64,000 nucleotides of DNA from Pseudomonadales bacterium. Lineage in GTDB: Bacteria > Pseudomonadota > Gammaproteobacteria > Pseudomonadales > Azotimanducaceae. The notes below the pieces were generated by a model. It did not search any database and was not told the origin of the DNA. It saw only the letters and a list, made by a program, of their open reading frames with translations. Position numbers and translations under genes: made by a program. Location: assembly GCA_041395945.1 (NCBI GenBank), contig JAWKZN010000001.1, positions 1,550,001 through 1,614,000 of the forward strand, given 5' to 3'. Numbering within the stretch: position 1 is the stretch's first letter; every line of letters begins with the position of its first letter. This document shows positions 36,178-45,847 of the stretch, one piece after another.

Positions 36178-38898
36178 TCAACTTCGTGGCGCCAGTCCTT
36201 TGACGGCCACTTCGTACACGTCCGGTGACAGACCCGGCCGGTCAGCGATCTGCTGCAGCACCGCCTTCATTCTGCCCGGGCGAGTGCCCGCGAAGCGCCG
36301 CCAGCGGGTCAGCGTTTTGGCAAGTCGACTTGCGACCTGAGGATTGATCGGGTCGAGTTCGAGCACCAGATCACCCAGCAGTCTGTAACCGGAACCATCT
36401 GCCGCATGAAAGTGCCGGAGATTCTGCTGACAGAATGCGCCATAGAGGGCTCTCACCTTGTTCGGGTTACGGAGGTCAAAGGCATCGTGCTGCGCAAGTC
36501 GGGCGATCACCGTACTGTCGCAGAAGCGACCTGCTGCCTGCATGCTGAACCAGGCATCCACCACAAGTGCCTGACTGCGCCAGCGCTCGAGAAAGTCCTC
36601 CAGCAGTCGCCTGCAGGTCGGATCGGTCGGCGGTCGGGTATCGAGGGCGGCGGTGAGCACGGCACGACGGTCGGTGAGGTTATCCGCACCCTGATACAGG
36701 TCTTCGAGCAGGCCGGATAGTTCTTCGTCCTCGAGCACCAGGGAGAGATAACCCAGCGCGGTGTTGTGCAGGGCACGCCGCGCCATGTCCGCCGCATCCG
36801 GTCGATAGGCGCCGCGGGGTGCCGCTGCAGCCAGCAGCCTCCGCCATTTCTGCACATGAGCTCCGGCCAGGGCTTCGCGCAACCGATCGCGCCCGGCGCA
36901 GACCTGATCCACATCCACGACATCGACCTGCTCGAACAGATAGGCCTCGGCGGGGAGTCTCAGCTTCTCACCGATCAGAAAGCGCTGCTCTGTCAGGGCT
37001 GTATCTCTGCCGGGCATCGTTTCCCCCGTGAACAGCGACAGCGCCCCATCGATCAGTTCTCCGAAAAGATCGATGACCGTGTCGTCCACCACCTCCGCGC
37101 TGCCGAGCCGCCTGACTTCCGCCACCAGGAGTGTCTGCAGCGCATCCCAGGCTGCAAATCCATCCGGATCCCGGGAAGCCAGCATCCGCAACGTCGCTGC
37201 CGGGCGCGCATAGTGCACCCGTACCGGTGCGGAGAATCCGCGCAGGAAACTCACTGCCGGTGCGACAGCCAGTCCGCGCACGGACAGGGTGGTCGAGACG
37301 GTGCGCAGGTGCAGCAGCAGGCCTTCGGGCCGGGTCTCGAGACGACTGTCGCACTCGATCTCCAGCGCTGCGGGATCCAGCGTCTGTCCTTCCGGGTTAA
37401 GCAGCGCCAGCAGCAGCGGGACGTGCAGCGGCGGTTTGTCGCTCTGCCCGGGAGTAGGTGCGTTGCTCTGACTGATGGTGAGCCGCCACACGCCGCCTGC
37501 TTTTTCCGGCGCAGTATCCGGCAGCCACTCGTCCCGGGCTCTGATCAGCGGCGTGCCCGCCTGCTCGTACCAGCGACGGAACTGGGAGAGATCCTGACCC
37601 GAGGCATCCGCCATGGCGGTAAGAAAATCGTCTGTGGTGACCGCCATACCGTCGTGCCGTTCGAAGTAAAGATCAGTACCCCGGCGAAAGGCTTCCGCAC
37701 CGAGCAGCGTGTGGACCATGCGTACCACTTCCGCACCCTTCTCGTAGACGGTGGGGGTGTAGAAATTGGATATTTCCATGTAGCTGTCCGGGCGGATCGG
37801 ATGCGCCAGCGGGCTGGCATCCTCCGCAAACTGCACGGACCGCAGGAAGCTCACATCTTCGATGCGCTTGACCGTTCTGGAGTTCATGTCCGATGAGAAC
37901 TCTGCATCCCGGAATACCGTGAAGCCTTCCTTCAGACTGAGCTGAAACCAGTCCCTGCAGGTGACCCGGTTACCCGACCAGTTATGAAAGTACTCATGGG
38001 CGACGACGCCCTCCACCCGCTGGTAGGCCTGGTCCGTCGCGGTATCCGGCGTGGCCAGAACGCAGCTGGTGTTGAATATGTTGAGTCCCTTGTTTTCCAT
38101 GGCGCCCATGTTGAAGTCTTCTACAGCCACGATCATGAAAACGTCGAGATCGTACTCGCGGCCGAAAACTTCTTCATCCCAGCGCATTGCGCGTTTCAGC
38201 GCAGCCATGGCGTAGTCACACTGGTCGATGTTGTGGGTTTCGGAATAGATGCGTAACGCGACCGTGCGCCCCGAACGGGTAACGAAGCTGTCTTCGAGCA
38301 GGGCAAGCCTGCCAGCCACCAGGGCGAACAGATAATCGGGCTTCGGAAAGGGGTCTTCCCAGGTCACCGATCTGCGACCGTCCGCCAGGACTGTCTCAGC
38401 AACCAGATTGCCGTTCGACAGCGCGACCGGAAACTCGGGTCCGACGATCAGCGTGGTTGTGAACCTCGACAGCACATCGGGTCGATCGAGGTGATACGTG
38501 ATGTGGCGGAAGCCTTCTGCCTCACACTGGGTACAGTACATGGAGCCGGATTTGTAAAGGCCCTCCAGGGCCGTGTTCTGCTCGGGATGAATCCGATTGA
38601 CGATCTCGACAGTGCATTCACCGGGCAGATCGAACAGGCACAGCGATGTCGCATCTGCCTGATAGGCATTGCTGGAGAGCGGCTGGCCATCGACCTTCAC
38701 AGACACCAGTTCCAGGTCCACTCCGTCGAGTCTGAGTCTGGTCGCCGGGTCCGAACTGCGACGGCGTACCTGCAGCCGGCTGCTGACGGTGGTCGTGCCT
38801 TCTGCGATAGCAAAGGTCAGTTCAGTGTGATCGATGGCGAAATCCGCAGGCCGGTAGTCGGCCAGCAGGATTTCTCCGGGATGACGGCTCGCACTCAT
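36178..38898 (-). CDS. pepN: Aminopeptidase N
   Basis: The 906-residue M1-family metallopeptidase has exopeptidase motif GAMEN at residues 265-269, zinc site HEYFH at 301-305 and the third ligand Glu324 (LKEGFTVF). A long helical C-terminal domain ends in VYEVAVKGLAPRS. It removes N-terminal residues from peptides in the cytoplasm. The frame is open for 97 more codons upstream, but those are antisense-like reading of the rhomboid gene. The ATG at 38898 overlaps the rhomboid stop by 4 bp and gives the usual N-terminus. Confidence 0.95.
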   Translation of the reverse strand: MSASRHPGEILLADYRPADFAIDHTELTFAIAEGTTTVSSRLQVRRRSSDPATRLRLDGVDLELVSVKVDGQPLSSNAYQADATSLCLFDLPGECTVEIVNRIHPEQNTALEGLYKSGSMYCTQCEAEGFRHITYHLDRPDVLSRFTTTLIVGPEFPVALSNGNLVAETVLADGRRSVTWEDPFPKPDYLFALVAGRLALLEDSFVTRSGRTVALRIYSETHNIDQCDYAMAALKRAMRWDEEVFGREYDLDVFMIVAVEDFNMGAMENKGLNIFNTSCVLATPDTATDQAYQRVEGVVAHEYFHNWSGNRVTCRDWFQLSLKEGFTVFRDAEFSSDMNSRTVKRIEDVSFLRSVQFAEDASPLAHPIRPDSYMEISNFYTPTVYEKGAEVVRMVHTLLGAEAFRRGTDLYFERHDGMAVTTDDFLTAMADASGQDLSQFRRWYEQAGTPLIRARDEWLPDTAPEKAGGVWRLTISQSNAPTPGQSDKPPLHVPLLLALLNPEGQTLDPAALEIECDSRLETRPEGLLLHLRTVSTTLSVRGLAVAPAVSFLRGFSAPVRVHYARPAATLRMLASRDPDGFAAWDALQTLLVAEVRRLGSAEVVDDTVIDLFGELIDGALSLFTGETMPGRDTALTEQRFLIGEKLRLPAEAYLFEQVDVVDVDQVCAGRDRLREALAGAHVQKWRRLLAAAAPRGAYRPDAADMARRALHNTALGYLSLVLEDEELSGLLEDLYQGADNLTDRRAVLTAALDTRPPTDPTCRRLLEDFLERWRSQALVVDAWFSMQAAGRFCDSTVIARLAQHDAFDLRNPNKVRALYGAFCQQNLRHFHAADGSGYRLLGDLVLELDPINPQVASRLAKTLTRWRRFAGTRPGRMKAVLQQIADRPGLSPDVYEVAVKGLAPRS

Positions 38899-39791
38899 GG
38901 CTGTTCCTGTGATTGTCCCTGTTGGTTCTGCCTGTCCCCCGGCCACAGCAGTGCCAGCGCGCAGCCGGTCAGCAGTCCCGTCCAGTGGGCGGCGTTGGCG
39001 ATGTAGAGTCCGAAAGCTTCCGTGATACCCGAAGAGAAGATCACGAGAAACACCAGCAGGCCCATCGCCATTCCCTTCGGCAGCCTCCAGAGCGCCTCGG
39101 CCGGCCTGCGGCGCTCGCTCACCAGTACAAATCCCAGCAGGCTGTACGCGACGCCTGAAAGACCGCCGAACAGCGGATTGCTGCTCCACCAGAATTGCCC
39201 CAGGTTACTCAGAACGCCGGCAACGATGAAGATGATGAGGAGCACCAGACTGCCTCGCACAGCCTCTACTCTGCGGCCGAATTCCAGGGTTACAGCACAG
39301 TTGAAGAGCAGATGCACCATGGAAAAATGCAGAAACACCGGTGTCAGCAGACGCCAGGGCTCGGAGGGTGCGAAGACCGACGACCATTGTGGATCGGCCG
39401 GATCCGGTGTCCGGAAGTCGATCAGGGTCAGCCAGTTCGCGACATCGGTCAGACGTCCTTCAGAGATCGGCGCACTGAAGGGATAAGCGGCGAGAGAGAT
39501 CAGCACCAGCAGGCACAGAACCGGGTACCCGCGCATCCAGCTCGCGAGGGTAGCAAGGCGGGATCCGCCGTCGTCGTTCGCCGGTTGACGCTGTTCCAGC
39601 GCTGGCAGCCGCAGTTCACCCCGCAGCCAGGCGGCATGGGCATTACGCACCGGCAGCGCATGCGCTGCCTCCGCGACCTCGAGTATCTGCCGCCCCCTTT
39701 CCTCGAAGATCCGATGCAGTATCCGCTGCTCCCAGAGGTATCGGGAAAACGGGGCCAGATCCTCATCACAGGAAGTTTCGATCACACGCAT
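38895..39791 (-). CDS. Rhomboid-family intramembrane serine protease
   Basis: The 298-residue protein has an N-terminal cytoplasmic region (~120 residues) and then six hydrophobic segments. It carries FLHFSMVHLLFNC (the HxxxxHxxxN type motif), the catalytic serine in FGGLSGVAYSLLG and the catalytic histidine in NAAHWTGLLTG. It cleaves transmembrane substrates, which are unknown here. The ATG at 39791 was chosen from domain layout; the open frame continues upstream into the xdhC promoter region. Confidence 0.88.
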   Translation of the reverse strand: MRVIETSCDEDLAPFSRYLWEQRILHRIFEERGRQILEVAEAAHALPVRNAHAAWLRGELRLPALEQRQPANDDGGSRLATLASWMRGYPVLCLLVLISLAAYPFSAPISEGRLTDVANWLTLIDFRTPDPADPQWSSVFAPSEPWRLLTPVFLHFSMVHLLFNCAVTLEFGRRVEAVRGSLVLLIIFIVAGVLSNLGQFWWSSNPLFGGLSGVAYSLLGFVLVSERRRPAEALWRLPKGMAMGLLVFLVIFSSGITEAFGLYIANAAHWTGLLTGCALALLWPGDRQNQQGQSQEQP

Positions 39792-39858
39792 GAATAACGT
39801 AGTGCACTGGTAGTAAACTCGGCCACTAAACAAGCTGATCCGGGAAGATGCAAGCACC

Positions 39859-40860
39859 ATGCACGCCGCAGACGAAGAAGTGATCACAACCCTCGGCGAC
39901 TGGCTCGCAGAAGGTCGCCGCTGCTGGCTGGCCACTGTGATCGGCACCTGGGGTTCCTCGCCAAGGCCCGTAGGCTCACTGCTGGCCTGTGATGAGAATG
40001 GCCATCTCACAGGCTCCCTGTCCGGCGGCTGTGTGGAAGATGATCTGCTCGAAAAGCTTACCCGTGGCGAGCTGGCTGCCGATCTGGCTCAGTTCTTCAC
40101 CTACGGCGTAAACGACGAAGAAGCCGAAAAGTTCGGTCTGCCCTGTGGCGGCACGCTGCGTATCATCATTGAGCCCCTCGGCTCGCAGGCCGATGCAGGC
40201 AACCAGTTCCGGCAGCTCAGCGAAGCCCTGCTGGCCAGACGCCATATGCGTCGACTCGTCGACCTCCGCAATCAGACCACCCGGCTCGAAACCGCGGACG
40301 GCTTCACACCACTGTTCTGGGACGAAGAGAAGCAGCAACTGCGCCACACCTATGGTCCGCGTCACCAGCTCTTCATCATCGGCGCAGGTATGGTGTCCAG
40401 ATACCTCGCAGAGATGGCGCGCAGCCTGGACTACGCGATCACCGTGTGCGATCCCCGCCAGCAGATGCTCGAAGATTTTGGCGTTGCCGGTGTCAGACTC
40501 GTCAGTGACATGCCGGACGACGCCATCCGTGCCGGCGCCAGCGATCCCGGAACGGCCATTGTCGCCCTCACCCATGACCCGCGAATCGACGATATGGGAC
40601 TCATGGAAGCCCTGAAGACTGAGGCTTTCTACGTGGGCGCTCTGGGATCTTCACGGACTTCCGCCAGCCGTCGCACACGTCTCAAGGAGCTCGATCTCAC
40701 GGATACGGAAATCGCCCGCCTGCATGCGCCGGTCGGGCTGCCGATAGGCAGCAAGACACCCCCCGAAATCGCGATATCCATCCTCGCAGAAATCACCGCG
40801 GTACGTGCCGGCGTCCACGAGGCCGCACGTGCGGGTGCCGAAGCCGCCATCGCGTCGTGA
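39859..40860 (+). CDS. XdhC/CoxI-family protein
   Basis: The 333-residue protein has the XdhC N-terminal domain (GRRCWLATVIGTWGSSPRPVGS, SGGCVEDDLL, FGLPCGGTLRI) and a C-terminal Rossmann domain (LFIIGAGMVSRYLAEMA, ALTHDPRIDDMGL, YVGALGSSRTSASR). The family binds molybdenum cofactor and delivers it, sulfurated, to xanthine dehydrogenase-type enzymes. The MobA-like transferase next to it fits this role. No molybdenum hydroxylase is in the window. Confidence 0.9.
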   Translation: MHAADEEVITTLGDWLAEGRRCWLATVIGTWGSSPRPVGSLLACDENGHLTGSLSGGCVEDDLLEKLTRGELAADLAQFFTYGVNDEEAEKFGLPCGGTLRIIIEPLGSQADAGNQFRQLSEALLARRHMRRLVDLRNQTTRLETADGFTPLFWDEEKQQLRHTYGPRHQLFIIGAGMVSRYLAEMARSLDYAITVCDPRQQMLEDFGVAGVRLVSDMPDDAIRAGASDPGTAIVALTHDPRIDDMGLMEALKTEAFYVGALGSSRTSASRRTRLKELDLTDTEIARLHAPVGLPIGSKTPPEIAISILAEITAVRAGVHEAARAGAEAAIAS

Positions 40861-40898
40861 AGCTCCTGCACCCCGTCAGACTCCGGGCAGCATGCTGA

Positions 40899-41468
40899 AT
40901 GGCGACAAGCGGTGGAGCCCTGATACTGGCGGCAGGTGTCAGCCGGCGCTTTGGCAGTGACAAGCGACGTCACCGACTCGAGAACGGATCGACGATGCTC
41001 ATCACCACGGTATCCGTCTACCGACAGGTATTCGATCGTGTTGTGGTCGTGCTGCGGCACGAGGACGACATCGAGGCCGACGTGCGCGCGCGCTTTGCGG
41101 ACGTAGGCTGCGTCCATGCACCCCTCGCCCATCTCGGCATGGGTCATTCACTGGCGGCAGGCGTCGATTCGGTGGCGGACTGGGATTACGCTTTCGTGGC
41201 GCTGGCAGACATGCCGAACATTCATCCCGATACCCTGCGCCTGCTCCGCAGGGAGATCGAAGCGGCCACCGATGCGGCCATCATTCAGCCTCAGTATGGC
41301 GGCAGGGCAGGCCATCCTGTGGTGTTCCATCGGCGCTTTTTCTTCGAGCTCAGCGCGCTGTCCGGAGACCGGGGCGCGCGGGAAGTGTTAGAGCGCCATT
41401 CTGACGTCCTGCGTCGCGTGGCAACCGATGATCCCGGTGTGATCGAAGACTTCGATACTCCGGGCTGA
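40899..41468 (+). CDS. Nucleotidyltransferase (MobA/MocA-like)
   Basis: The 189-residue NTP-transferase fold protein has LILAAGVSRRFGSDKRRHRL (nucleotide loop), VALADMPNIHPDTLRLL and GGRAGHPVVFHRRFFFEL. MocA-type enzymes add CMP or GMP to the molybdenum cofactor. It lies 38 bp after xdhC, consistent with a cofactor-maturation pair for an unseen molybdenum hydroxylase. The typical substrate-loop Lys of MobA is not clear, so which nucleotide it uses is open. Confidence 0.82.
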   Translation: MATSGGALILAAGVSRRFGSDKRRHRLENGSTMLITTVSVYRQVFDRVVVVLRHEDDIEADVRARFADVGCVHAPLAHLGMGHSLAAGVDSVADWDYAFVALADMPNIHPDTLRLLRREIEAATDAAIIQPQYGGRAGHPVVFHRRFFFELSALSGDRGAREVLERHSDVLRRVATDDPGVIEDFDTPG

Positions 41469-41536
41469 CCCGGCAGCGGATCGCGAGGCTGAAGCTGCGA
41501 GAGGCTCTGAGGCGCTGATACTTAATCAGAGGTTCC

Positions 41537-42439
41537 CTAGCGTCCGCCGAGTCGACTCGCCCAGTCCAGCTTGCTGCGACAGGCTTCGAAGAAGTTGTGC
41601 CCCGGGGGATAGAGCAGACGCAGCGGTGTTGCATACTTCGACACCAGCACTTCATCACCAGTTGCAAGCTCGATGTCCACCTGGGAATCACAGCTCACCT
41701 GCGCCTTGTGATCCGGAGAGCCGACCACGACTTTAATTTCCGATTGCCCCCGTACGACAAGCGGACGCGAATTGAGGGTGTGGGGGAACATGGGCACGAT
41801 CACGATCGCATCCAGACTGGGATGCATGATCGGACCTCCCGCTGACAGGGAGTAAGCTGTGGAACCGGTGGGGGATGCGATGATCACGCCATCGGAACGC
41901 TGATCGTAGACAAATTCACCGTCTACCCAGAGATTGAATTCCATCATACGGGCCATGGTACCCAGATGTACGACCACATCATTCAGGGCTGCAGAACGGG
42001 CGAGCTCGCGACCATCCCGACTGACCCGGGCCTCGAGCAGAAAATGGTCTTCGATGCTGTAGTCGCCCGACAGTACGGCGCCGAGTTTCGTCTCTATCTG
42101 ATCCGGGGCGATGTCGGCCAGAAAGCCCAGTCCCCCTCGATTCACACCCACCACAGGTATGCCTGCATGGGCGAGATCGCGTCCTACGCCGAGCAGACTG
42201 CCATCGCCGCCCACCACCACAATGAGGTCACAGCGCGCTCCCAGTTCCAGACGAGGGGCCGTAGTGTGTTTTCTGCGCACCGCCTGTGCACTATTGCTCA
42301 TCAGAACAGCAGTATCATCCTCGACCACGACCTGCACCCTGTGGCGCTCCAGGCACTCGAGCACCGCATCCAGGCTGTCGAGAATGGTCGTGGTGCCGCG
42401 GCGGCCGATCAGACCGACGGTAGAAAATGAACTGATCAT
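41537..42439 (-). CDS. nadK: NAD kinase
   Basis: The 300-residue enzyme has the GGDGS motif (VVVGGDGSLLGVGRDL), NRGGLGFLADI and SPTGSTAYSLSAGGPI. It phosphorylates NAD+ to NADP+. The ATG at 42439 gives the family N-terminus (FSTVGLIGRRG); an in-frame ATG 30 codons upstream would extend into the divergent cysE promoter region. Confidence 0.95.
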   Translation of the reverse strand: MISSFSTVGLIGRRGTTTILDSLDAVLECLERHRVQVVVEDDTAVLMSNSAQAVRRKHTTAPRLELGARCDLIVVVGGDGSLLGVGRDLAHAGIPVVGVNRGGLGFLADIAPDQIETKLGAVLSGDYSIEDHFLLEARVSRDGRELARSAALNDVVVHLGTMARMMEFNLWVDGEFVYDQRSDGVIIASPTGSTAYSLSAGGPIMHPSLDAIVIVPMFPHTLNSRPLVVRGQSEIKVVVGSPDHKAQVSCDSQVDIELATGDEVLVSKYATPLRLLYPPGHNFFEACRSKLDWASRLGGR

Positions 42440-42552
42440 CCGGGTGCGTGTCCTAACGAAGCTTGAGGTGTCACAATGCTTGCAATATCCATTCGTATCA
42501 ATAGGCTGGCGGCAGCCCGAAGCATGCACACCGCCACCGGAGAGTTCGGCAC

Positions 42553-43425
42553 ATGAGCACCGTGTTGACCAGCAACCTGGAAGAACGCTTCCACCAGATC
42601 CTGGCGGAACTCCCGGGAAACGCCAAGGCCGAACTCATCAACGGTCAGGATCTGTGGCAGCTGATGCGCACCGAAGCGTCTGTAAAAGCGTCTGAAGAAC
42701 CCATACTGGGCAGCTATTTCCACGCGACTATCCTCAACCATAGCAACTTCGGATCTGCCTTAAGTTTCCGTCTCGCCTCAAAGCTGGATACTCCCATGCT
42801 GCCGACAATGCTGATCCGGGACGTGATCCAGGAAGCACTGGCGGAAGACCCGGGCATATTGCGTGCAGCGGAAATCGACGTGCTCGCGACCTTCTCGAGA
42901 GATCCGGCCTGCGCGGACCTCACGACTCCGTTCCTCTTCTACAAGGGCTTCCACGCACTGCAGGCACACCGGATCGCGCACTGGCTCTGGCAGCAGGGGC
43001 GGCGCACTCTGGCCCAGTTTTTTCAGAATCAGATCAGTGTGACCCTGGGGGTCGACATCCATCCGGCCGCGAAGGTCGGGTCCGGAATCATGCTCGACCA
43101 CGCAACCGGCATCGTGGTCGGTGAGACCGCGGTGATCGAAGACGATGTGTCCATCCTCCATTCAGTGACGCTCGGCGGCACCGGTAAAGTCAGCGGTGAT
43201 CGCCATCCGAAGATCCGGCGTGGTGTACTGCTTGCCGCCGGCTGCAAGATCATCGGCAATATCGAAGTCGGTGAAGGTGCAAAAGTGGGTGCCGGCAGTG
43301 TGGTGCTCGACAATGTTCCGCCCTTCGTTACAGTGGCCGGTGTGCCCGCCCGGATCGTGGGGGGGACCCGGGGCACCGTACCAGCACATGAAATGGACCA
43401 GAACTGGGAAATGCCTGATGGCTGA
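42553..43425 (+). CDS. cysE: Serine O-acetyltransferase
   Basis: The 290-residue protein has the helical N-terminal domain of SATs (VIQEALAEDPGILRAAEIDVLATFSRDPAC) and a left-handed beta-helix with hexapeptide repeats (GVDIHPAAKVGSGIMLDHATGIVVGETAVIEDDVSILHSVTLGG). These include the catalytic Asp/His region. It forms O-acetylserine for cysteine synthesis. The 8-bp overlap with the next small gene suggests coupling. Confidence 0.95.
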   Translation: MSTVLTSNLEERFHQILAELPGNAKAELINGQDLWQLMRTEASVKASEEPILGSYFHATILNHSNFGSALSFRLASKLDTPMLPTMLIRDVIQEALAEDPGILRAAEIDVLATFSRDPACADLTTPFLFYKGFHALQAHRIAHWLWQQGRRTLAQFFQNQISVTLGVDIHPAAKVGSGIMLDHATGIVVGETAVIEDDVSILHSVTLGGTGKVSGDRHPKIRRGVLLAAGCKIIGNIEVGEGAKVGAGSVVLDNVPPFVTVAGVPARIVGGTRGTVPAHEMDQNWEMPDG

Positions 43426-43618
43426 GCCGACCTGTCCGAAGTGCGGTGTGGCCGGTGTCGAGCACATCCAGTCGAAAGAAAGTGTGGAGCGTTCCAGAAC
43501 CAAACAACCCTGGTATCTGGTGGTCTACTGCGACGCCTGCGGCCACGTTTACAACGTGCTGGCCAAGCATGTTTTCAGCCAGCCGGTGACACCGAAACTG
43601 AAACTCCCGGGACTATGA
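43418..43618 (+). CDS. Small zinc-ribbon protein
   Basis: The 66-residue protein has two CxxC pairs (TCPKCGVAG and VYCDACGHVY), which probably form one zinc ribbon, and a basic C-terminus. It starts inside the cysE coding end (8-bp overlap), so it is probably translated by coupling, and its end overlaps the convergent DsbA-like gene by 6 bp. No function known; a role in sulfur metabolism would be a guess from context. Confidence 0.7.
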   Translation: MAEPTCPKCGVAGVEHIQSKESVERSRTKQPWYLVVYCDACGHVYNVLAKHVFSQPVTPKLKLPGL

Positions 43619-44260
43619 CTCAGCGGGACGGGAAAGCCGGCTGCGGGCACGCTCGATAAACTGGCCCATGACTTCCGGTTTCTGTGCACCGGGCAGTGCG
43701 AATGCTCCCGCAAAGAGAAAGCAGGGCACGCTGGAGATTCCGATGTTCGCAGCCCGATCCAGCTCTGCCAGCACTGCGTCATGACCTGCAGTCCCGGTGA
43801 GGGCACTGGCAACACTGTCCGGGTCCATGCCCACCGCTGCACCAGCCGCCGCCAGCACCTGCAGGTCTCCGATGTCCTCACCAGCTTCGAAGTAAAGGGA
43901 AAACAGCCGCTCCGCCAGGGCATGCTGATGACCTGATGCTCTGGCGACATGGAGCAGGCGGTGGCCGACGAAGGTATTCGGCATCCGCGAGATCGCTGCA
44001 AAATCCATACTGATACCCGCACCCTCTGCTTCTGCGACGAGCTGCTCCCGACCGTTGCCCGGAACGCCCTGGGCACCATAGCGTGCCAGCAGGAAATCCT
44101 GACGTGACATCCCTTCCGCCGGGATGCCCGGATAAAGCTGAAAGGCCCGCCACACCACCTGTACATCCGTACCGCTTGCTGTTTCCAGCACCGAATCCAG
44201 GCGGCGCTTGCCGATGTAGCACCAGGGACAGATGAGATCAGAAAATATTTCCAGAATCAT
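43613..44260 (-). CDS. DsbA-family (FrnE-type) thiol oxidoreductase
   Basis: The 215-residue thioredoxin-fold protein has CPWC at residues 11-14 (FSDLICPWCYIGKRRL), then YPGIPAEGMSRQDFL, FVGHRLLHVARASGH and VPCFLFAGAFALPGAQ, the cis-Pro region of FrnE-like proteins. It lacks a signal peptide, so it is cytoplasmic, unlike periplasmic DsbA. The ATG at 44260 was chosen over a longer frame because it gives the standard start MILEIFSD. Confidence 0.9.
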   Translation of the reverse strand: MILEIFSDLICPWCYIGKRRLDSVLETASGTDVQVVWRAFQLYPGIPAEGMSRQDFLLARYGAQGVPGNGREQLVAEAEGAGISMDFAAISRMPNTFVGHRLLHVARASGHQHALAERLFSLYFEAGEDIGDLQVLAAAGAAVGMDPDSVASALTGTAGHDAVLAELDRAANIGISSVPCFLFAGAFALPGAQKPEVMGQFIERARSRLSRPAES

Positions 44261-44350
44261 TTTCGTGTTCCCCGTGTTCCCGTCATGCCAGCCACGAAAA
44301 AAACGCGCCCTGCGGGCGGCTTCCCGGTCAACCTGTGTCATCATCCGGCC

Positions 44351-44815
44351 ATGTCTGATTCAGATCAACCGCAGGGGCCGGTTACCCGCAACGGTCCCTC
44401 ACTGTACAGCGTCACCGGCGTGGTGATCGGGACCTTCATCGGCTCTCTGGCCGCGGGCGTGGCCATGCTCTATCTGAATTACCGTGCGCTGGGTCGCGAC
44501 GAACTCGCGCGGAAAGTCGCGATCTGGGGAGCAGTGCTGTGCATCGTGCTGATCGCGGCAACCACCCAGCTGCCCAATTCTCCGGCTACCAGCTTCGTGA
44601 TGATCGGCCTCCAGGCAGCGGCCGCCTACTTCCTCACCGATCGTCTGCAGGGTGCAGCGATCGCCTACCACGTTCAGAACCGGGGCTTTCTGCATTCGAA
44701 TCTGCGTGCCGCCGGTGTGGGGGCACTGACCGGGCTTTTCATACTCATCGGGGTATTCGCACTGGGGATATTCTGGACCATCCTGTTCGGACCGCCACCT
44801 GCCCCTCAGGGTTGA
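44351..44815 (+). CDS. Hypothetical membrane protein
   Basis: The 154-residue protein has four hydrophobic segments: GVVIGTFIGSLAAGVAMLYL, VAIWGAVLCIVLIAA, FVMIGLQAAAAYFL and VGALTGLFILIGVFALGIFW. A polar N-terminal leader of ~20 residues and a short Pro-rich C-terminus flank them. No family recognised. The ATG at 44351 is favoured because an earlier ATG would overlap the divergent DsbA-like gene's leader region. Confidence 0.6.
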   Translation: MSDSDQPQGPVTRNGPSLYSVTGVVIGTFIGSLAAGVAMLYLNYRALGRDELARKVAIWGAVLCIVLIAATTQLPNSPATSFVMIGLQAAAAYFLTDRLQGAAIAYHVQNRGFLHSNLRAAGVGALTGLFILIGVFALGIFWTILFGPPPAPQG

Positions 44816-44869
44816 GTGGAAGCGGGTCGGTCGGCAGCGGCTCTGATCAGAAGCGGGCTGATCCGAACA

Positions 44870-45634
44870 TCAGGAGGGTTCGCCCCGCAGCAGTGACTGC
44901 AAACGCCGGCTGCGCTCCTGCTCATGGCGCAAGGCGGATTTCAACTTCTGGATCTCGTCTCTGCTGTTGCGGATCTGATCGAGATAGGTCTGCTGCTGAC
45001 GTTCGAGGTCGGTGCGGTAGCGGGCGGATATTTTTTCGATCTGCTCATTGTGCTGGCGGATCAGGGCTTCCAGATTCACCCGGCCTTCCTCTCCGAATGT
45101 CTCAGTCAGCCGGGTCTCGAGTTTGCGCTGAGAGGCCAGCGGATCTTCGAGCACGAAGTTGTCTTCAAGCAGTCGATTGGCTTTGCCACGAGGTTTGAGA
45201 CCAAGGCGGTTGCGCCAGATCGCCCGCTGCACGATCTGCAGCGAATCAGCTTCACCCTCCTTCTGCGGCTCCCAGAGATTCATCGAGTGCCAGGGAACCG
45301 GGCACTGACCCCGACAGGCGAGTCTGATCGGTCCGGTACCCAGATCCGGGCCGGGGCCGGCATGCTCCATCAGGTATTGCAGCGGCACGTTGAAGGAACG
45401 GTCGACGTGACCTTCCTCATCAACCTTGAAAGAGAAGAACACGACCCCCCGAACGGACAGTGCGGTACCCACCACCACGTACGCCGCACGGGCGACACTG
45501 GCAGCAAAGCGCTCCAGAGTTGCGGCACCCTCCGTGACAGCATCGAATTCACACAGGCGCATTTCGCTGGCCACACCCATCAGGTCGGCCTCGAAGACCA
45601 GTACTGCTTCGGCAAATCCTTCCTGTTCAGTCAT
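44870..45634 (-). CDS. Hypothetical protein with C-terminal coiled coil
   Basis: The 254-residue protein has a compact N-terminal domain (VVGTALSVRGVVFFSFKVDEEGHVDRSFNVPLQYL, with CRGQCPVPWHSMNLW further on) and a long charged helix from about residue 170 to the end (LIRQHNEQIEKISARYRTDLERQQQTYLDQI), likely a coiled coil. I recall similar pseudomonad proteins carrying misleading chromosome-partition names, but no ParA ATPase motif is present. Convergent with the membrane protein at 44815 (54-bp gap). Confidence 0.6.
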   Translation of the reverse strand: MTEQEGFAEAVLVFEADLMGVASEMRLCEFDAVTEGAATLERFAASVARAAYVVVGTALSVRGVVFFSFKVDEEGHVDRSFNVPLQYLMEHAGPGPDLGTGPIRLACRGQCPVPWHSMNLWEPQKEGEADSLQIVQRAIWRNRLGLKPRGKANRLLEDNFVLEDPLASQRKLETRLTETFGEEGRVNLEALIRQHNEQIEKISARYRTDLERQQQTYLDQIRNSRDEIQKLKSALRHEQERSRRLQSLLRGEPS

Positions 45635-45847
45635 GCTGCTGACAACATCCTTGCGCGCTGCGTGTTCCCGCCCGGATCGTGACGATTGGCAGCCATCGGC
45701 GGTCGACAGCGGCCAGTGGCCGCCATTGGCTGATAGAACACAGGATCGGGAACTCCTGTTCTCAATCCGGTTATCTGGACAGAATGATTAGATCAGAGGG
45801 GGCAGCAAACTGCCGCGTGTCGGTTCACGGAAAAAACGCGATATCAG

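Noticed and set aside
36766..37896. Frames opposite pepN, and its possible 97-codon N-terminal extension to 39189
   Set aside because: The opposite frames lack motifs. The extension is antisense-like sequence over the rhomboid gene, and the ATG at 38898 overlaps the rhomboid stop in the usual ATGA way.
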